Assembly (NCBI GenBank): GCA_030248225.1
Contig: JASANE010018541.1
Location: forward strand, 1 to 64,000
Direction: 5' to 3'
DNA: 64,000 nucleotides
Origin: Trileptium ribeirensis
Taxonomy: Eukaryota > Nematoda > Enoplea > Enoplida > Thoracostomopsidae
The first letter of the stretch is position 1; each line of letters begins with the position of its first letter. The notes beneath the pieces are model-generated. The model did not search any database, was not told the origin of the DNA, and saw only the letters and a program-made list of their open reading frames with translations. Below are positions 20,400 through 30,530 of this stretch, piece by piece. The position numbers and the translations under genes were made by a program.

Positions 20400-21660
20400 T
20401 ATTCTACTAAGCATACAACTCAACGCTTGTCAAATTTGTAAAATTTTTTCCTTGATGGTGTTTTTGTAATTGAGCATTTTAGCACTATAGTTAAGTCGAA
20501 AATGTTTAGTCTGACAAAAATTGACGCTCAGTGAAACCGTCAGCTATCGTGAGGTGATTCTGTTATTAGCTAGGCGCCTCGCCAATCCCATTTTCTTTCA
20601 AAAATCAACTTGTTTTAATTTGATTTTAAATTGCGGTCTTTTTTGGGGACAAGATAAGGTATCTCGCTAACGTGCTAGAAACAATAGATGTCATTATACG
20701 ACAGATTTGATTTCAACTATTTATTGTTAAAAGTTACAAAATTGTTAAAAACGCACAACTGTTAACTTTAGGCATCTGTTCGAGCTAGTGATGCAACTTC
20801 AGTTCACACATGCGCGGTGTAGATCTTCGCTGGTACGAGACGCACTTATTCATATTTACTCTTGTGTTAACTCGCTTATGAAATAGCGGTGTTAAAGATG
20901 GGACCACACTTGACCAACGGTGAACACTGTTGTCCAATGCTTGCTGCGCAAGTTTGCTAACAAACAATATTATTAAACCTTAATTACGCTTTTATCATTA
21001 CAATTCCTGTCGCTGCGCTCAAATATCATACACAGAGGGTGGCTAGTTGTTATGACACCTTAGTACGCTACAACGTGAGTAAATGACGTTAACAAAATAT
21101 TTGATCGACAGCGAGCCTATGTCAAACCAAAAGCGATCCAATGTAACTCATTGGCCAAACATGTAGTTGTAATAAATACCAACAACGTATTAACGGTTCA
21201 CCAAATTAACATGACAAGGATTAAGCTTTCAAAATTGGAGAGTATTGTAGTGACCATGCAGCGTTTTTGTTGTGGTTAGCACCGGAGCTTTCTTATCACT
21301 GTAAACGCAAAAAGACAACTTAAAGTGTAACTATAATATATGTGTCAATATTGCTATTAAGACCACAGACTGATACTATTGTTGGTCTAGATCCTATTGT
21401 GTCATGAAAACGTGCACAAAAGCTAAAATAACGTAGTGTAACCGACAAAATTGCATTTGACTTATTCTACTTATCTTAATTAAGGCTCCATCTTTTCAGA
21501 CCAAATAAATAATGGTTAGGGCTGGATCGGTTCACAGTTCAAGTTCAGTTGCATCAGAAGACGTATATTCAGAAATTTAAAACCAAGGTAGACGATAAAT
21601 AAAAAAATTTAAGCTATAGCAGCAATAGATAGCGATATTTTTAATATGAATAACGTTCTC
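20400..21660. other. Unassigned AT-rich sequence
   Basis: No coding frame, terminal repeat or tandem repeat was recognised in this stretch. Confidence 0.3.
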
Positions 21661-21670
21661 CATTTCTAGA

Positions 21671-21946
21671 GACGTTGTCCTAAATGGCAGCGTCGACTTG
21701 TTTAGGTCGTATGAGCAATTTTGGACAGTCGTCGCGGAGGAGTGCAGCAATATAATATTCGAGCTTTGGGAGGGCTTTTACTTTATTGCAATGCTTCTCA
21801 ACATTGTGCGCGATGCGAAACAGAACTACTCCACCTTATTTCCAGCTGAGCGCACAAAAATATCACTATACGAATTTTTTGATATTATAAAACAAAATTG
21901 CGTAACGCAGTCATTTTTATCACAAACAAAAGTCCAAATTGTGTAA
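21671..21946 (+). CDS. Unidentified plus-strand exon-like frame
   Basis: A frame of about 90 codons follows the acceptor-like CCATTTCTAG at 21670 and runs to a stop at 21944-21946. A GTAACG donor near 21900 could end it earlier. The peptide is well balanced, with F-R-S-Y-E-Q-F-W-T-V-V and E-L-W-E-G-F-Y-F-I near the start. I do not recognise it. It is on the strand opposite to the AVL9-type gene. Confidence 0.25.
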   Translation, partial: DVVLNGSVDLFRSYEQFWTVVAEECSNIIFELWEGFYFIAMLLNIVRDAKQNYSTLFPAERTKISLYEFFDIIKQNCVTQSFLSQTKVQIV

Positions 21947-22234
21947 TATTTAATTTACGTTTAGCGAATGTATGTAATTGTACCGGGAAAAAGAGAAACG
22001 AACGATAGAACCGTTTGACACAGATTTTCCACAGGAAACAAATGGAACAACACCTAAAAGAAAAAATCGTACATTCTAAACTAGTAACTCTACCGAGATT
22101 GCAGAACGTAGTGAAGCATAGGTATACCTACGCCTACGCCTTTTGCGTGCACATCAAATCAGCTCTCGATAGCATTCCTCGATACGCTATATGTGGACAT
22201 CATGCAATACCAGCACAAGTTACAACAAAACTAA

Positions 22235-22555
22235 CACCGGCAATGAGTTTCCCATGCCGAAAACCCCCAGGTGCAACTTATCAGCCGCCCAGGACGTCAG
22301 CACAAATTTTTGAATTTTGGGTCGGGGAACCATTGGGGTACCATGCCTCATACCCCATAACTCTTGAACCCGAGCCTTAATCGAAAAACAAATAAAGAGG
22401 CATCGGCATTTATCATTTTATTATGAAATAAAACCAACCAGAGAAATAAATTCGAATGTTAAGATAAAAATAACCTTACTTCCGCGAAGGGTACAAAAAC
22501 CCTCATTTTGACCTCTGACCCCGATCCATGGGGCAAAAAAACCGGGGTATCCATG
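22235..22555. repeat. Tandem repeat unit, left of the BEL element
   Basis: 22235-22531 matches 30055-30372, from CACCGGCAATGAGTTTCCC through TTTTGACC...CTGACCC. If the BEL insertion is removed, the two lie head to tail with a period of about 348 bp. The BEL element thus landed near the junction of a tandem dimer. The function is unknown and there is no convincing ORF. Confidence 0.8.
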
Positions 22556-23307
22556 TGTCATATAATTCCATAATATGATGAATGTGTCATATAATTCCAT
22601 AATATTTAAACGAACACTGTCGTCACTGTATACATTATCCGGTCTGGCGCTAGTTTTTTTACATTGTAGATCGCTGAAGTGGACTTGAGTATCAACGGAG
22701 AAGTCTGGCAGACCTTTTCGGTCTCAGCCTCCGAAAATACATAGTTTTTCGCCGTGCTGTAGGGTTTCTATATAAATAATATACAATTTGAACCGACATG
22801 ATTGATTGTCTTTCGATAACGAACAATGTGAATCATCACTTTGAACGAATATACACATCAGTAACGAATAAACTGTTTATCATCAGCAGCAACATCGTAA
22901 AATCATCAGCAGTATTACAATCATCAACAACACTTATTACTACTGAAATCAATTTGCTGCAGTCAACGGCCTTCTAAGCAACAATTACAGCAAAACCAAC
23001 ATCGACAGGTACGATAACATAGATCTACCTACAGCATCGACTAATAAACAGTTATCAGCATTGATCCCTCGTGTATTCATCGCCCTTGCTTTCCTTCGAT
23101 AGCATTGTATCACCACATACACTCTTTCTCCGCAAACCACTGTACGCCGCAACACCTTCAATTTTTCGTCTCAAAGTCGACGTTGAACTGCAAAGATGAC
23201 AATCGTATGAAACAAACGATTTATCCAATCAGTGCCAATTCGAACATTTCAACGCATCATCATTGTCCTGTCAGGTCAGATCATTAATTTGTTTGTTCTT
23301 TACCACA
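22556..23307 (+). repeat. 5' LTR of the BEL/Pao element
   Basis: Begins TGTCATATAATTCC and ends TTTACCACA. The first 29 bases are directly repeated from 22585, which makes this LTR longer than the 3' copy. The real transcription signals were not resolved. Confidence 0.9.
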
Positions 23308-23315
23308 AAAGAATT

Positions 23316-23333
23316 TGGCGCAACCAACAGGAT
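23316..23333 (+). other. Primer-binding site of the BEL/Pao element
   Basis: Eight bases after the LTR the sequence reads TGGCGCAACCAACAGGAT, starting with the TGG expected for pairing with a tRNA CCA end. The priming tRNA was not identified. Confidence 0.6.
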
Positions 23334-23364
23334 CTACAAATCTATTTCGACAATGGTGAAGTGG

Positions 23365-24354
23365 CGATCCGCGTACTTAGGAAGTCTATCGGCCCGACAA
23401 AAGCCCGTCTGTTGAGCAACATTGATATTTCCGACAAATTTTCAAAATCAGCTATTCCTTGTAGTGCAGATGATTGGCAACGTCGATCGACGATATGAGT
23501 AAGATATTATCGAGAATTTCAAAAGGATCGACACCATTTCGGAGAAAGATAGGGAGTGGCAGTCTATCATCGCAGAAGAAGATGAAGTCGAAGCGTTTGA
23601 AGAAGAAAAATTGTATGACATTGCTGCGCTCAATACAACGGATGGATATCTCCATTTACTCGAAACTGCTAAGGAAACGCAATGCATGCTGGAACGTGAA
23701 ATCGCTGAGGCAAATCGCCATGCAGCGGCGGCTATTACTGTTGTCACGTCACCGGACGGAATGATTATGGGTGCTAGCAGCATTAATAATCATGTCACCG
23801 TGACTGCCAAACTACTGAAATTGATACTGCCACATTCCAGCAGTGAACATCTAGATTGGAATAACTCCTGGGCCATTTTTTCGACAAATGTTCACGAGCA
23901 ACGAATCACGCCGACAGAAAAATTTTCTTATCTCAGAACACTGTTGAAAGGAACAGCTCTCAGTACCATCGATGGGTTGGCAGTCACCGGTGACAATTAC
24001 GATGTGGCGGTCTCTATTTTGAAAGAACGTTTCGAGCGCGGCCCTGGGCAGTTAATCGGCACGTTATATAGCCACTTGAAACGGCTAGCGTGTGCGTCGA
24101 ATAAGGTATCTAGTTTAGTCGCTACATACGACTCCTGTGAAAAATCTTTTCGTCAACTTTCAAATACAGGTGAAAAGATTGAGGCGAATCGTTCGCTTGT
24201 ACTGGATGTGTTAAGTAAGTATCCATCTAGTGTTGTTAGAGAATTGACGCAACATTATAAAGTTGGGAGTCACTCGTCATTGTGTGAAATTCGTAACGCG
24301 TTGAACCAGTATATAAATAGTCCGAGGGTCTTTAAGAACTCTTGGACGATCTAG
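23365..24354 (+). pseudogene. BEL/Pao gag, frame-broken
   Basis: The longest frame (23611-24354, 247 codons) contains the DUF1759-type gag pattern: L-P-H-S-S-S-E-H-L-D-W-N-N-S-W, F-S-Y-L-R-T-L-L-K-G-T-A, I-D-G-L and N-Y-D-V-A-V-S-I-L-K-E-R-F. Upstream the start region lies in other frames after ATG at about 23354-23365, with in-frame stops. Gag forms the particle and binds the RNA. Confidence 0.8.
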
Positions 24355-24413
24355 ATCCATTTAGCAATAACAGCTCTCAATCAAAATAGTATCGAATCAG
24401 ACACGATTATACT

Positions 24414-24728
24414 ATGAAGCAACGTAACATGAAATATGGTGACAATGATTATACCGTTGATGCGACAATGTTAAAAGGCCCCATGCTCACATCTACATTC
24501 AGTACATTTCCAAAACCAAAAACGATTTCTTCGCAAAAAGCGCTTCCCAAGAATCCGTATTACTTTTGCTCGGGTTCCCATTATAATGCCGAATGTACTA
24601 AATACACCACTGTTCAAGAACGCCAAGATCGACTGGGTGAACTCGGAGGTCGCGTTCGATGTCTATTCGGGAAACACGTTTCGACAGCATGTTCTCTGCC
24701 TGCCGGTCAAATTTACTGTTTTTTATAA
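24414..24728 (+). pseudogene. BEL/Pao gag C-terminus with zinc-knuckle remnant
   Basis: The frame includes C-S-G-S-H-Y-N-A-E-C (about 24564-24596) and a second C-L-F-G-K-H-V-S-T-A-C (about 24660-24692). Both are degenerate forms of the paired CxxC/H knuckles that precede the BEL protease. The first cysteine pair is incomplete, so metal binding is probably lost. Confidence 0.7.
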
Positions 24729-24902
24729 GGGAAGAGGTAATCGCAGCCCACTTTGTCCAACTCGTTTTTCAACGATGGGAAGATCTAGAAAAGACGTACT
24801 CATGTGTGACGAGTCGACGGACGCAGTGGAGGATCACAAATCGCAGTCTGAGACGATGGGACTCCTCAGCGTCAGTGAACAGGCTTACTGCTAACAGTTT
24901 CG

Positions 24903-25340
24903 GTGATTGCTCGCAATCCTGAAACAGCAGTTACTTCACGAATTCGCGTGTTGTTCGATACAGGAAGTCACCGAAGTTACATTACCAAACAGTGTGCCGA
25001 TTCTCTGGGGTTAAGCAGCATTCGCAGTCAACCGTTGCATATTGCGGTTGTTGGTACAAAACGCTCATTGTCTGTGTCGTCCAGCGAAGTCAATTTAGTA
25101 ATTCATCAACGAGATCACCGAAATGCGCATCGTCGCTCATACTACACCGCTAATAACGGAATGCCCCATCACTATCGGGAAGTTACCCGATCAGGACATT
25201 CGTATGATTGATTCAATGAAGGATTCCCTCGCCGACGAAGTTTTCTCTGCTGATCAGCCTATTGATGTTCTCATCGGTACTGACTATTTTTGGGAGTTTG
25301 TGAGCGGCACAAAACAGAGACACCATCGGGTTTGTTCCTA
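24903..25340 (+). pseudogene. BEL/Pao aspartic protease region
   Basis: R-V-L-F-D-T-G-S-H-R-S-Y-I (about 24945-24983) is the retropepsin active site with D-T-G intact, as in DUF1758 proteases of BEL elements. The domain then continues in a shifted frame (25123-25341) with D-V-L-I-G-T-D-Y-F-W, the usual flap-side 'LIGxDxxW' block. The protease would process the Gag-Pol polyprotein. Confidence 0.8.
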
Positions 25341-25677
25341 ATCCCTTCAACAGTGAGGCTTCTTCTTGCGGGACGCTATTGCGACAACACCCACGCCGAG
25401 CGACAACAACCCACACTTTTGTGCTTAACAGAAACGATGTCTATTTTTCCTGTTAAAAATGGTATGTTTACCGCGTCGAAGTCATTAAATACACCATATC
25501 CCGATATAGACGACTTCTGGAGCTTATAGACCATTGGGATTAGCGACGACCCAACCGTGCGAGATGACGACAATGCCTTGAAACAGTTCAACGATACAGT
25601 TTATTATAGAGATGGACGTTATCATGTAAAGTGGCCCAAAAAAAGCAAATTTCAATCAGCTACCCAGCAATCGGACT

Positions 25678-26597
25678 TTGGCCTTTGGACGTTTTAAGTC
25701 GATGGCGAAGCGACTGCTAGATAGCCCGGAAATTCGGCAAAAATATCAAGAAGGTATCAACGATCAACTCGACAAACATGTAATTGAGCCCGTGCCGGAT
25801 TCTGAGGTAGTTTTGATAACGATGAAGCGAACAGACACCATTACCTTCCTCACCATCCTGTGATAAAACCAACAAGTGCCACCACAAAGGTTCGAATTGT
25901 GTATGATGCCTCTGCTAAGATACGTAAAGACAATCTGTCACTCAACGAATGTCTGTACAGCGCCCAATTTTGCTACCCGAGCTTTGTTCAATCTTGCTCA
26001 GATTTCGGATCCACAGACAATATTGCATTGGTATCTGATATCGAAAAAGCTTTTTTACAGATGTGCCTGCAGCCACCTGATCGCGATGTCACCAGATTTT
26101 TTGGTTCAGAGACTCAACGAATCCCGACACTAAGGACAACTGGAAGCTTATACGCTTTGCGCGTGTTCCATTTGGCGTTATCAGTAGTCCATTCCTTTTG
26201 ACCATCGTCATTTTATATATACCATTTGCGTAAAATCGACAATTGGGTTTCGAGACGTATTATACCCAATGTGTATGTGGATAACGTGATCACCGGCGTT
26301 AATGACATGGAAGAAGCCAAACATTTTTATACTGAAGCCAAATCGATTTTTGCATCAGCCGGTATGAACCCACAAGAGTGGAGTAGTAATTCAGAAGAAG
26401 TAAAACGCATCATTCCTGAACATGATCGTGTAAAAACGAATGAAGTGAAAGTACTCGGCATGTCATGGAATAGCGATACCGATTCTCTGAACTTGTCAAA
26501 AGTAAGACGTTCGGAGGAGCCAATGTTTGTACGAAAAGGAATGTGCTTCAACTCGTCGCCTCAGTATACGACCCTTTATGATCGTTTCAACCAGTGA
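25678..26597 (+). pseudogene. BEL/Pao reverse transcriptase, frame-broken, Y-V-D-N catalytic box
   Basis: The order is: the R-F-K-S-M-A-K-R-L connector; K-V-R-I-V-Y-D-A-S-A; L-V-S-D-I-E-K-A-F-L-Q-M (first catalytic aspartate, about 26030-26064); D-R-D-V-T-R-F-F; then Y-V-D-N-V-I-T-G (about 26269-26292). In the BEL family the last motif is Y-V-D-D, so the second catalytic aspartate is asparagine here. Frame changes occur near 25860 and 26200. The enzyme is inactive on both grounds. Confidence 0.88.
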
Positions 26598-26739
26598 TGG
26601 TACGTGACAAGCGATTTCTACAATCTATGTGGGAAACGAAAACTGGCTGGGACGACGCAGTAGAGCCTAATCTTGTCACTGAGATGAGAGATATAGTAGC
26701 TGACATTTTGCAACCTTCGACATATCGATACCTAGAAAG

Positions 26740-27264
26740 TTGACATCTCTGAATCCTTCTTGCGACGCTGTTACCGTCCTTGTCTTCGCTGACGCCTCAA
26801 CAGCCGCATATGGTACAGCAGTTTATTTGAGGATTTGGGACGAGTCATTCAGCGTTTGGACCGTTAATCTGCTGTTTTCAAAATCTCGCATGGCTCCCCG
26901 TCGCAGATCAAAGGAACCAGTTGCTTTACCGCGTCTAGAGCTTCTCGGTGTGACAATTAGCAGCCGGGCCGGCTGTTTTGTACGGAATGCTATCCGCACG
27001 ATTAACTCCAATCCCATCAAAATGATCATTTTCACTGATTCAACATGCGTTTTACATTGGTTGCGAAGCCATAAGCCACTCTCCGTATTTGTGGAAAATC
27101 GCATCGCAGAACTCCGAAAAATCGTTGATTGTGAATTCAAATACATTGCAACTAACGAAAATCCTGCTGGTTACAACACTAGAGGAAAACTAGCAACAGA
27201 ACTGCAAAATAACACAGTGTGGTGGCATGGGCCGGCGTGGCTGCTAAGTGATGTGCCCGAGTGA
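26740..27264 (+). pseudogene. BEL/Pao RNase H-like (peptidase A17-annotated) region
   Basis: The frame carries V-F-A-D-A-S-T-A-A-Y-G, then S-K-S-R-M-A-P, L-P-R-L-E-L-L-G and F-T-D-S-T-C-V-L-H-W-L. These are the four blocks of the BEL RNase H region. Three acidic positions are visible (D, E and D), so this is the best-preserved domain of the copy. Confidence 0.88.
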
Positions 27265-27590
27265 CCACAACCAATATTGCCAGATGAGTGTTTGAATTCA
27301 GATAATGAAGTGAGGAAAACGTGTATTCATTACACCGTTGTCGCCGCGGAGGGTGAAGCTCCACTTCAAAACTTAACGTCATCATTCAAAATAGCTCCCG
27401 ATCATTTTTCTACGTTTCGAATACTTCAACATGTTACTGTTCTGGTGCTTAAGTATTTGAAATGGAAAGTGTGGAATCGACAGTCCGATACCATTCAAAA
27501 AACGCTATGCCGAGCTGTCTCGAATATTTGATGATGTTTCGGATGAATGTAGTATTACTAGAAACGAGCTAGAACAACAGAAGCCATTCA

Positions 27591-28330
27591 TTGGTGAAAC
27601 AACTCGAGGTTAAACTGGACGATGACGGAATAATTCGATGCTATGGCCGTTTCGAGCAAGCCAAGTTGACAAGTGAAGCGATTAAGCCGAAGCTGTTGCC
27701 CAAGCGTAATCAAATCACGAACCTAATTGTTCGTGATATCTATGAGCGACTTTTCCATGCTGGCGTAAGTCACACATTGTGTCAACGCGAGAGTATTGGG
27801 CACCCCATGGTGGGAACGCTGTCCGAAAAGTTATAACGAAGTGCCGTTTATGTTGGAGACATAATGACCCGTCGTTTGCTTTACCATGTATGCCACCATG
27901 GCCGCGCGAACGACTGTCGAAGTCCAGTCCTTTTCAATTCACGGGTTTGGACTACATGGGACCAATCAACGTAATAATTGACGAAAATACACAAAAAATG
28001 TGGATATGCTTGTTTACTTGCCTTGCTACACGGGCCATTCATCTTGAGTGGGTTGCTGATTGCTCTGCTAAAGAATTTTCACAGTGTGTTGTCCGTTATG
28101 TTGCGCGCCGCGGCACCCCAGAACAGATAATTTCAGACAACGCACCACATATTTCGCGTTACGAAACGGGTTTTCGACAAGATGTGGCACGTTGTATTGA
28201 CAGACGAATCAGTATCGTCCTACGCTGCGAAGCAACACAGTAACTGGAAGTTTACGACGGAATTGGCCCCCTGGCAAGGAGGCTTTTACGAAAGACTTAT
28301 CGGAATTGTAAAACGGACGTTTTAATTAGA
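27591..28330 (+). pseudogene. BEL/Pao integrase, frame-broken
   Basis: F-H-A-G-V-S-H and C-R-L-C-W-R mark the remains of the zinc-binding HHCC domain (about 27755-27865). The core has G-L-D-Y-M-G-P (first D), I-I-S-D-N-A (second D), then, after a break near 28243, W-Q-G-G-F-Y-E-R-L-I (the E) at about 28270-28300. It inserts the cDNA into the genome and makes the 5-bp duplication. Confidence 0.85.
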
Positions 28331-28370
28331 GGTCGGAAGCAGACTACTGAATTGGAACGAATTCATTACA

Positions 28371-28880
28371 TTGACAATAGAGATTGAAGCGATAACGAAT
28401 TCTCGACCGATAACATACCTTTACGGTGACTTTGAATCTGGTCTAGTACTGCGACCGGTTGATTTTCTGAATGATCGTCCGAGTGGCATGCCAGTTACAC
28501 TATCGGGTCTTCGTCCGAATGACCTTGGTGAAGCTGGGCGCGACCTCGTGCGATACTGGAAGTTTAAGCAAGGGCGTTTAGCGTTTATGTGGCAATTTTG
28601 GTATGACGAATACCTACTCAGTTTACGAGAAAGGGGTTATACGAATCACAGGAATCGCCGAGGTGCTGTGATATTGTCTGGCGACGTTGTGCTGCTGAAA
28701 GAAAACAATACTCCGCGCGGTATGTGGAAATTGGCGAAAGTCGTTCAGCTGAAGTATAGTAGCGATGGTTCGATAAGATGCGTTAACGTGTGTCTCAAGA
28801 ACAAAGTTGTAGTACGTCGTTCTGTGGGCCATATGTATCCATTGGAGATTCAATCGTCTCCACCGAACCGGTACCGATAA
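28371..28880 (+). pseudogene. BEL/Pao polyprotein C-terminal region (DUF5641-like)
   Basis: The frame starts E-I-E-A-I-T-N-S-R-P-I-T-Y, the integrase end. It continues with D-F-L, W-K-F-K-Q-G-R-L-A-F-M-W-Q-F-W and G-D-V-V-L-L-K-E-N-N-T-P-R-G-M-W-K-L, a DUF5641-type tail. The family tail usually ends near R-V-V-x-L-Y-P-L-E, present here as R-S-V-G-H-M-Y-P-L-E. Confidence 0.85.
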
Positions 28881-29161
28881 CAATAACCCTCCGAGTGCTA
28901 GTATCGCAGACCGAAATGGTGATATGCCTCATGATACCGTACACAACGATAAATCAAACGACATTTGTGAATCGTGAAGTTGACGCCAGTGCCGTTGTAG
29001 ATATCGACGACAATAACGATTTCCCCGGATTCACTTTTGCTGAGTTTGAAGAGGCTCGTAAACGATGTGAAGCCGCTCGAGGGCATGTTAGTGTTTTGAC
29101 TGTATCGAGAGATCAACTGAAAATGGGGCTTTCGACCGTCGGTTTAACGCTTGCATTTTAG
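28790..29161 (+). CDS. Small frame after BEL pol, function unknown
   Basis: This 123-codon frame overlaps the end of pol and continues past it. The part after 28960 has acidic residues followed by an E-x-x-R-K-R-C-E-A-A-R-type helix. It may be an out-of-frame tail of the polyprotein, or chance. No env-like signal peptide or membrane segment is seen. Confidence 0.25.
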   Translation: MSQEQSCSTSFCGPYVSIGDSIVSTEPVPITITLRVLVSQTEMVICLMIPYTTINQTTFVNREVDASAVVDIDDNNDFPGFTFAEFEEARKRCEAARGHVSVLTVSRDQLKMGLSTVGLTLAF

Positions 29162-29300
29162 TTTGATATCAATCACGCAACAAAATAATTCCTGATATCT
29201 GTACATTTGTAGTAATTTGTTGTTTTCATGCCTATATTGACAATGGCTTAATCGCCTGACTTTTGTTTCATGACTTCCCTTCATCTTGTTTCGCCGGGAG

Positions 29301-30022
29301 TGTCATAATAATATGATTTAAACGAACACTGTCGTCACTGTATACAGTATCCGGTCTGGCTCTAGTTTTTTTACATTGCAGATCGCTTAAGTGGACTTGG
29401 GCATCAACGGAGAAGTCCGGTAGACCTTCTCGGTATCAGCCTCCGAAAATACATCGTTATTCGCCATGCTATAGGGTTTCTATATAAATAATATATAATT
29501 TGAACCGACGTGATTGATTGTATTTCGATAACGAACAGTGTGAATCATCACTTTGAACGAATATACACAACATCAGTAACGAATAAACTATTTATCATCA
29601 GCAGCAACATCGTAAAATCATCAGCAGCATTACAATCATCAACAACACTTATTACTACTGAAATCAATTTGCTGCCGTTCACGGCCTTCTAAGCAACAAT
29701 TACAGCAAAACCAACACCGACAGGTACGATAACATAGATCTACCTACAGCATCGACTAATAAACAGTTATCAGCATTGATCCCTCGTGTATTCATCGCCC
29801 TTGCTTTCCTTCGATAGCATTGTATCACCACATACACTCTTTCTCCGCAAACCACTGTACGCCGCAACACCTTCAATTTTTCGTCTCAAGGCCGACGTTG
29901 AACTGCAAAGTTGACAATCGTATGAAACAAACGATTTATCCAACCAGTGCCAATTCGAACATTTCAACACATCATCATTGTCCTGTCAGGTCAGATCATT
30001 AATTTGTTTGTTCTTTACCACA
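29301..30022 (+). repeat. 3' LTR of the BEL/Pao element
   Basis: Begins TGTCATAATAATATG and ends TTTACCACA, directly before the duplication ccatg. It matches the 5' LTR along its length, apart from the 29-bp duplication found only there. The preceding purines (CGCCGGGAG, 29292-29300) are a short polypurine tract. Confidence 0.9.
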
Positions 30023-30027
30023 CCATG

Positions 30028-30372
30028 AAACTATGGGTGGCAGAGCAAAACCGGCACCGGCAATGAGTTTCCCATACCCGAAAAACTCCAGACAAAACTT
30101 ATCAGCCGCCCAAGACGTCAGAACAGATTTTCAAATTTTGGGTCGATGAACCATTGGGGCGCCATACCCCCGTACCTCAAACTCCATAAATCCAGAACCG
30201 GAGTCTTAATAGAAAAACAAAGAAAGAGGCATCGGCATTTATCATTTTACTATAAAATAAAACCATCCATAGAAAAAAATTCGATAGTTAAGATAAAAAT
30301 AACCTTACTTCCGTGAAGGGTACTAAAATGGGGTAAAATATGGCAAAAACCCACATTTTGACCCCTGACCCG
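30028..30372. repeat. Tandem repeat unit, right of the BEL element
   Basis: From 30055 this is the second copy of the unit at 22235-22531, with scattered substitutions. 30028-30054 is the end of the first unit, displaced by the BEL insertion. Confidence 0.8.
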
Positions 30373-30530
30373 GGAACGAGATCCCAAATCAAAAAACGCT
30401 CGGGAATGTACAGGTAAATCGACTATACTGGTTTGAATGAACCCAAGATCATGAAAATCGGTTAAGGCGTTCCCGACTTATAGCCGGTCACACACACAGA
30501 CGGAATTTAAAAGATTTCAACCCTGTAACA
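30373..30530. repeat. Dispersed-repeat tail (ATGAAAATCGGTTAAG...CACACACA)
   Basis: The phrase ATGAAAATCGGTT followed by a GTTCCCGA and an ACACACAGACGG stretch resembles the 3' ends of short interspersed or RTE-type repeats common in insect genomes. Only one copy is visible here, so the identification is from memory and weak. Confidence 0.35.

Larger units (their letters stand above)
22556..30022 (+). mobile_element. BEL/Pao LTR retrotransposon, full length but coding-dead
   Basis: LTRs at 22556-23307 and 29301-30022 are flanked by the perfect 5-bp duplication ccatg (22551-22555 and 30023-30027), the usual BEL/Pao length. Between them are gag, zinc knuckle, aspartic protease, reverse transcriptase, RNase H, integrase and a C-terminal DUF5641-like region, all on the plus strand. 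The reading frame is broken many times. The LTRs differ by scattered substitutions and by a 29-bp duplication at the start of the left one, so the copy is moderately old. It lies inside what would be a long intron of the minus-strand AVL9-type gene. Confidence 0.93.

Noticed and set aside
22015..22380. 121-codon plus-strand frame
   Set aside because: Its second half lies in the 348-bp repeat unit, and the matching part of the second unit (30055-30372) does not keep the frame.
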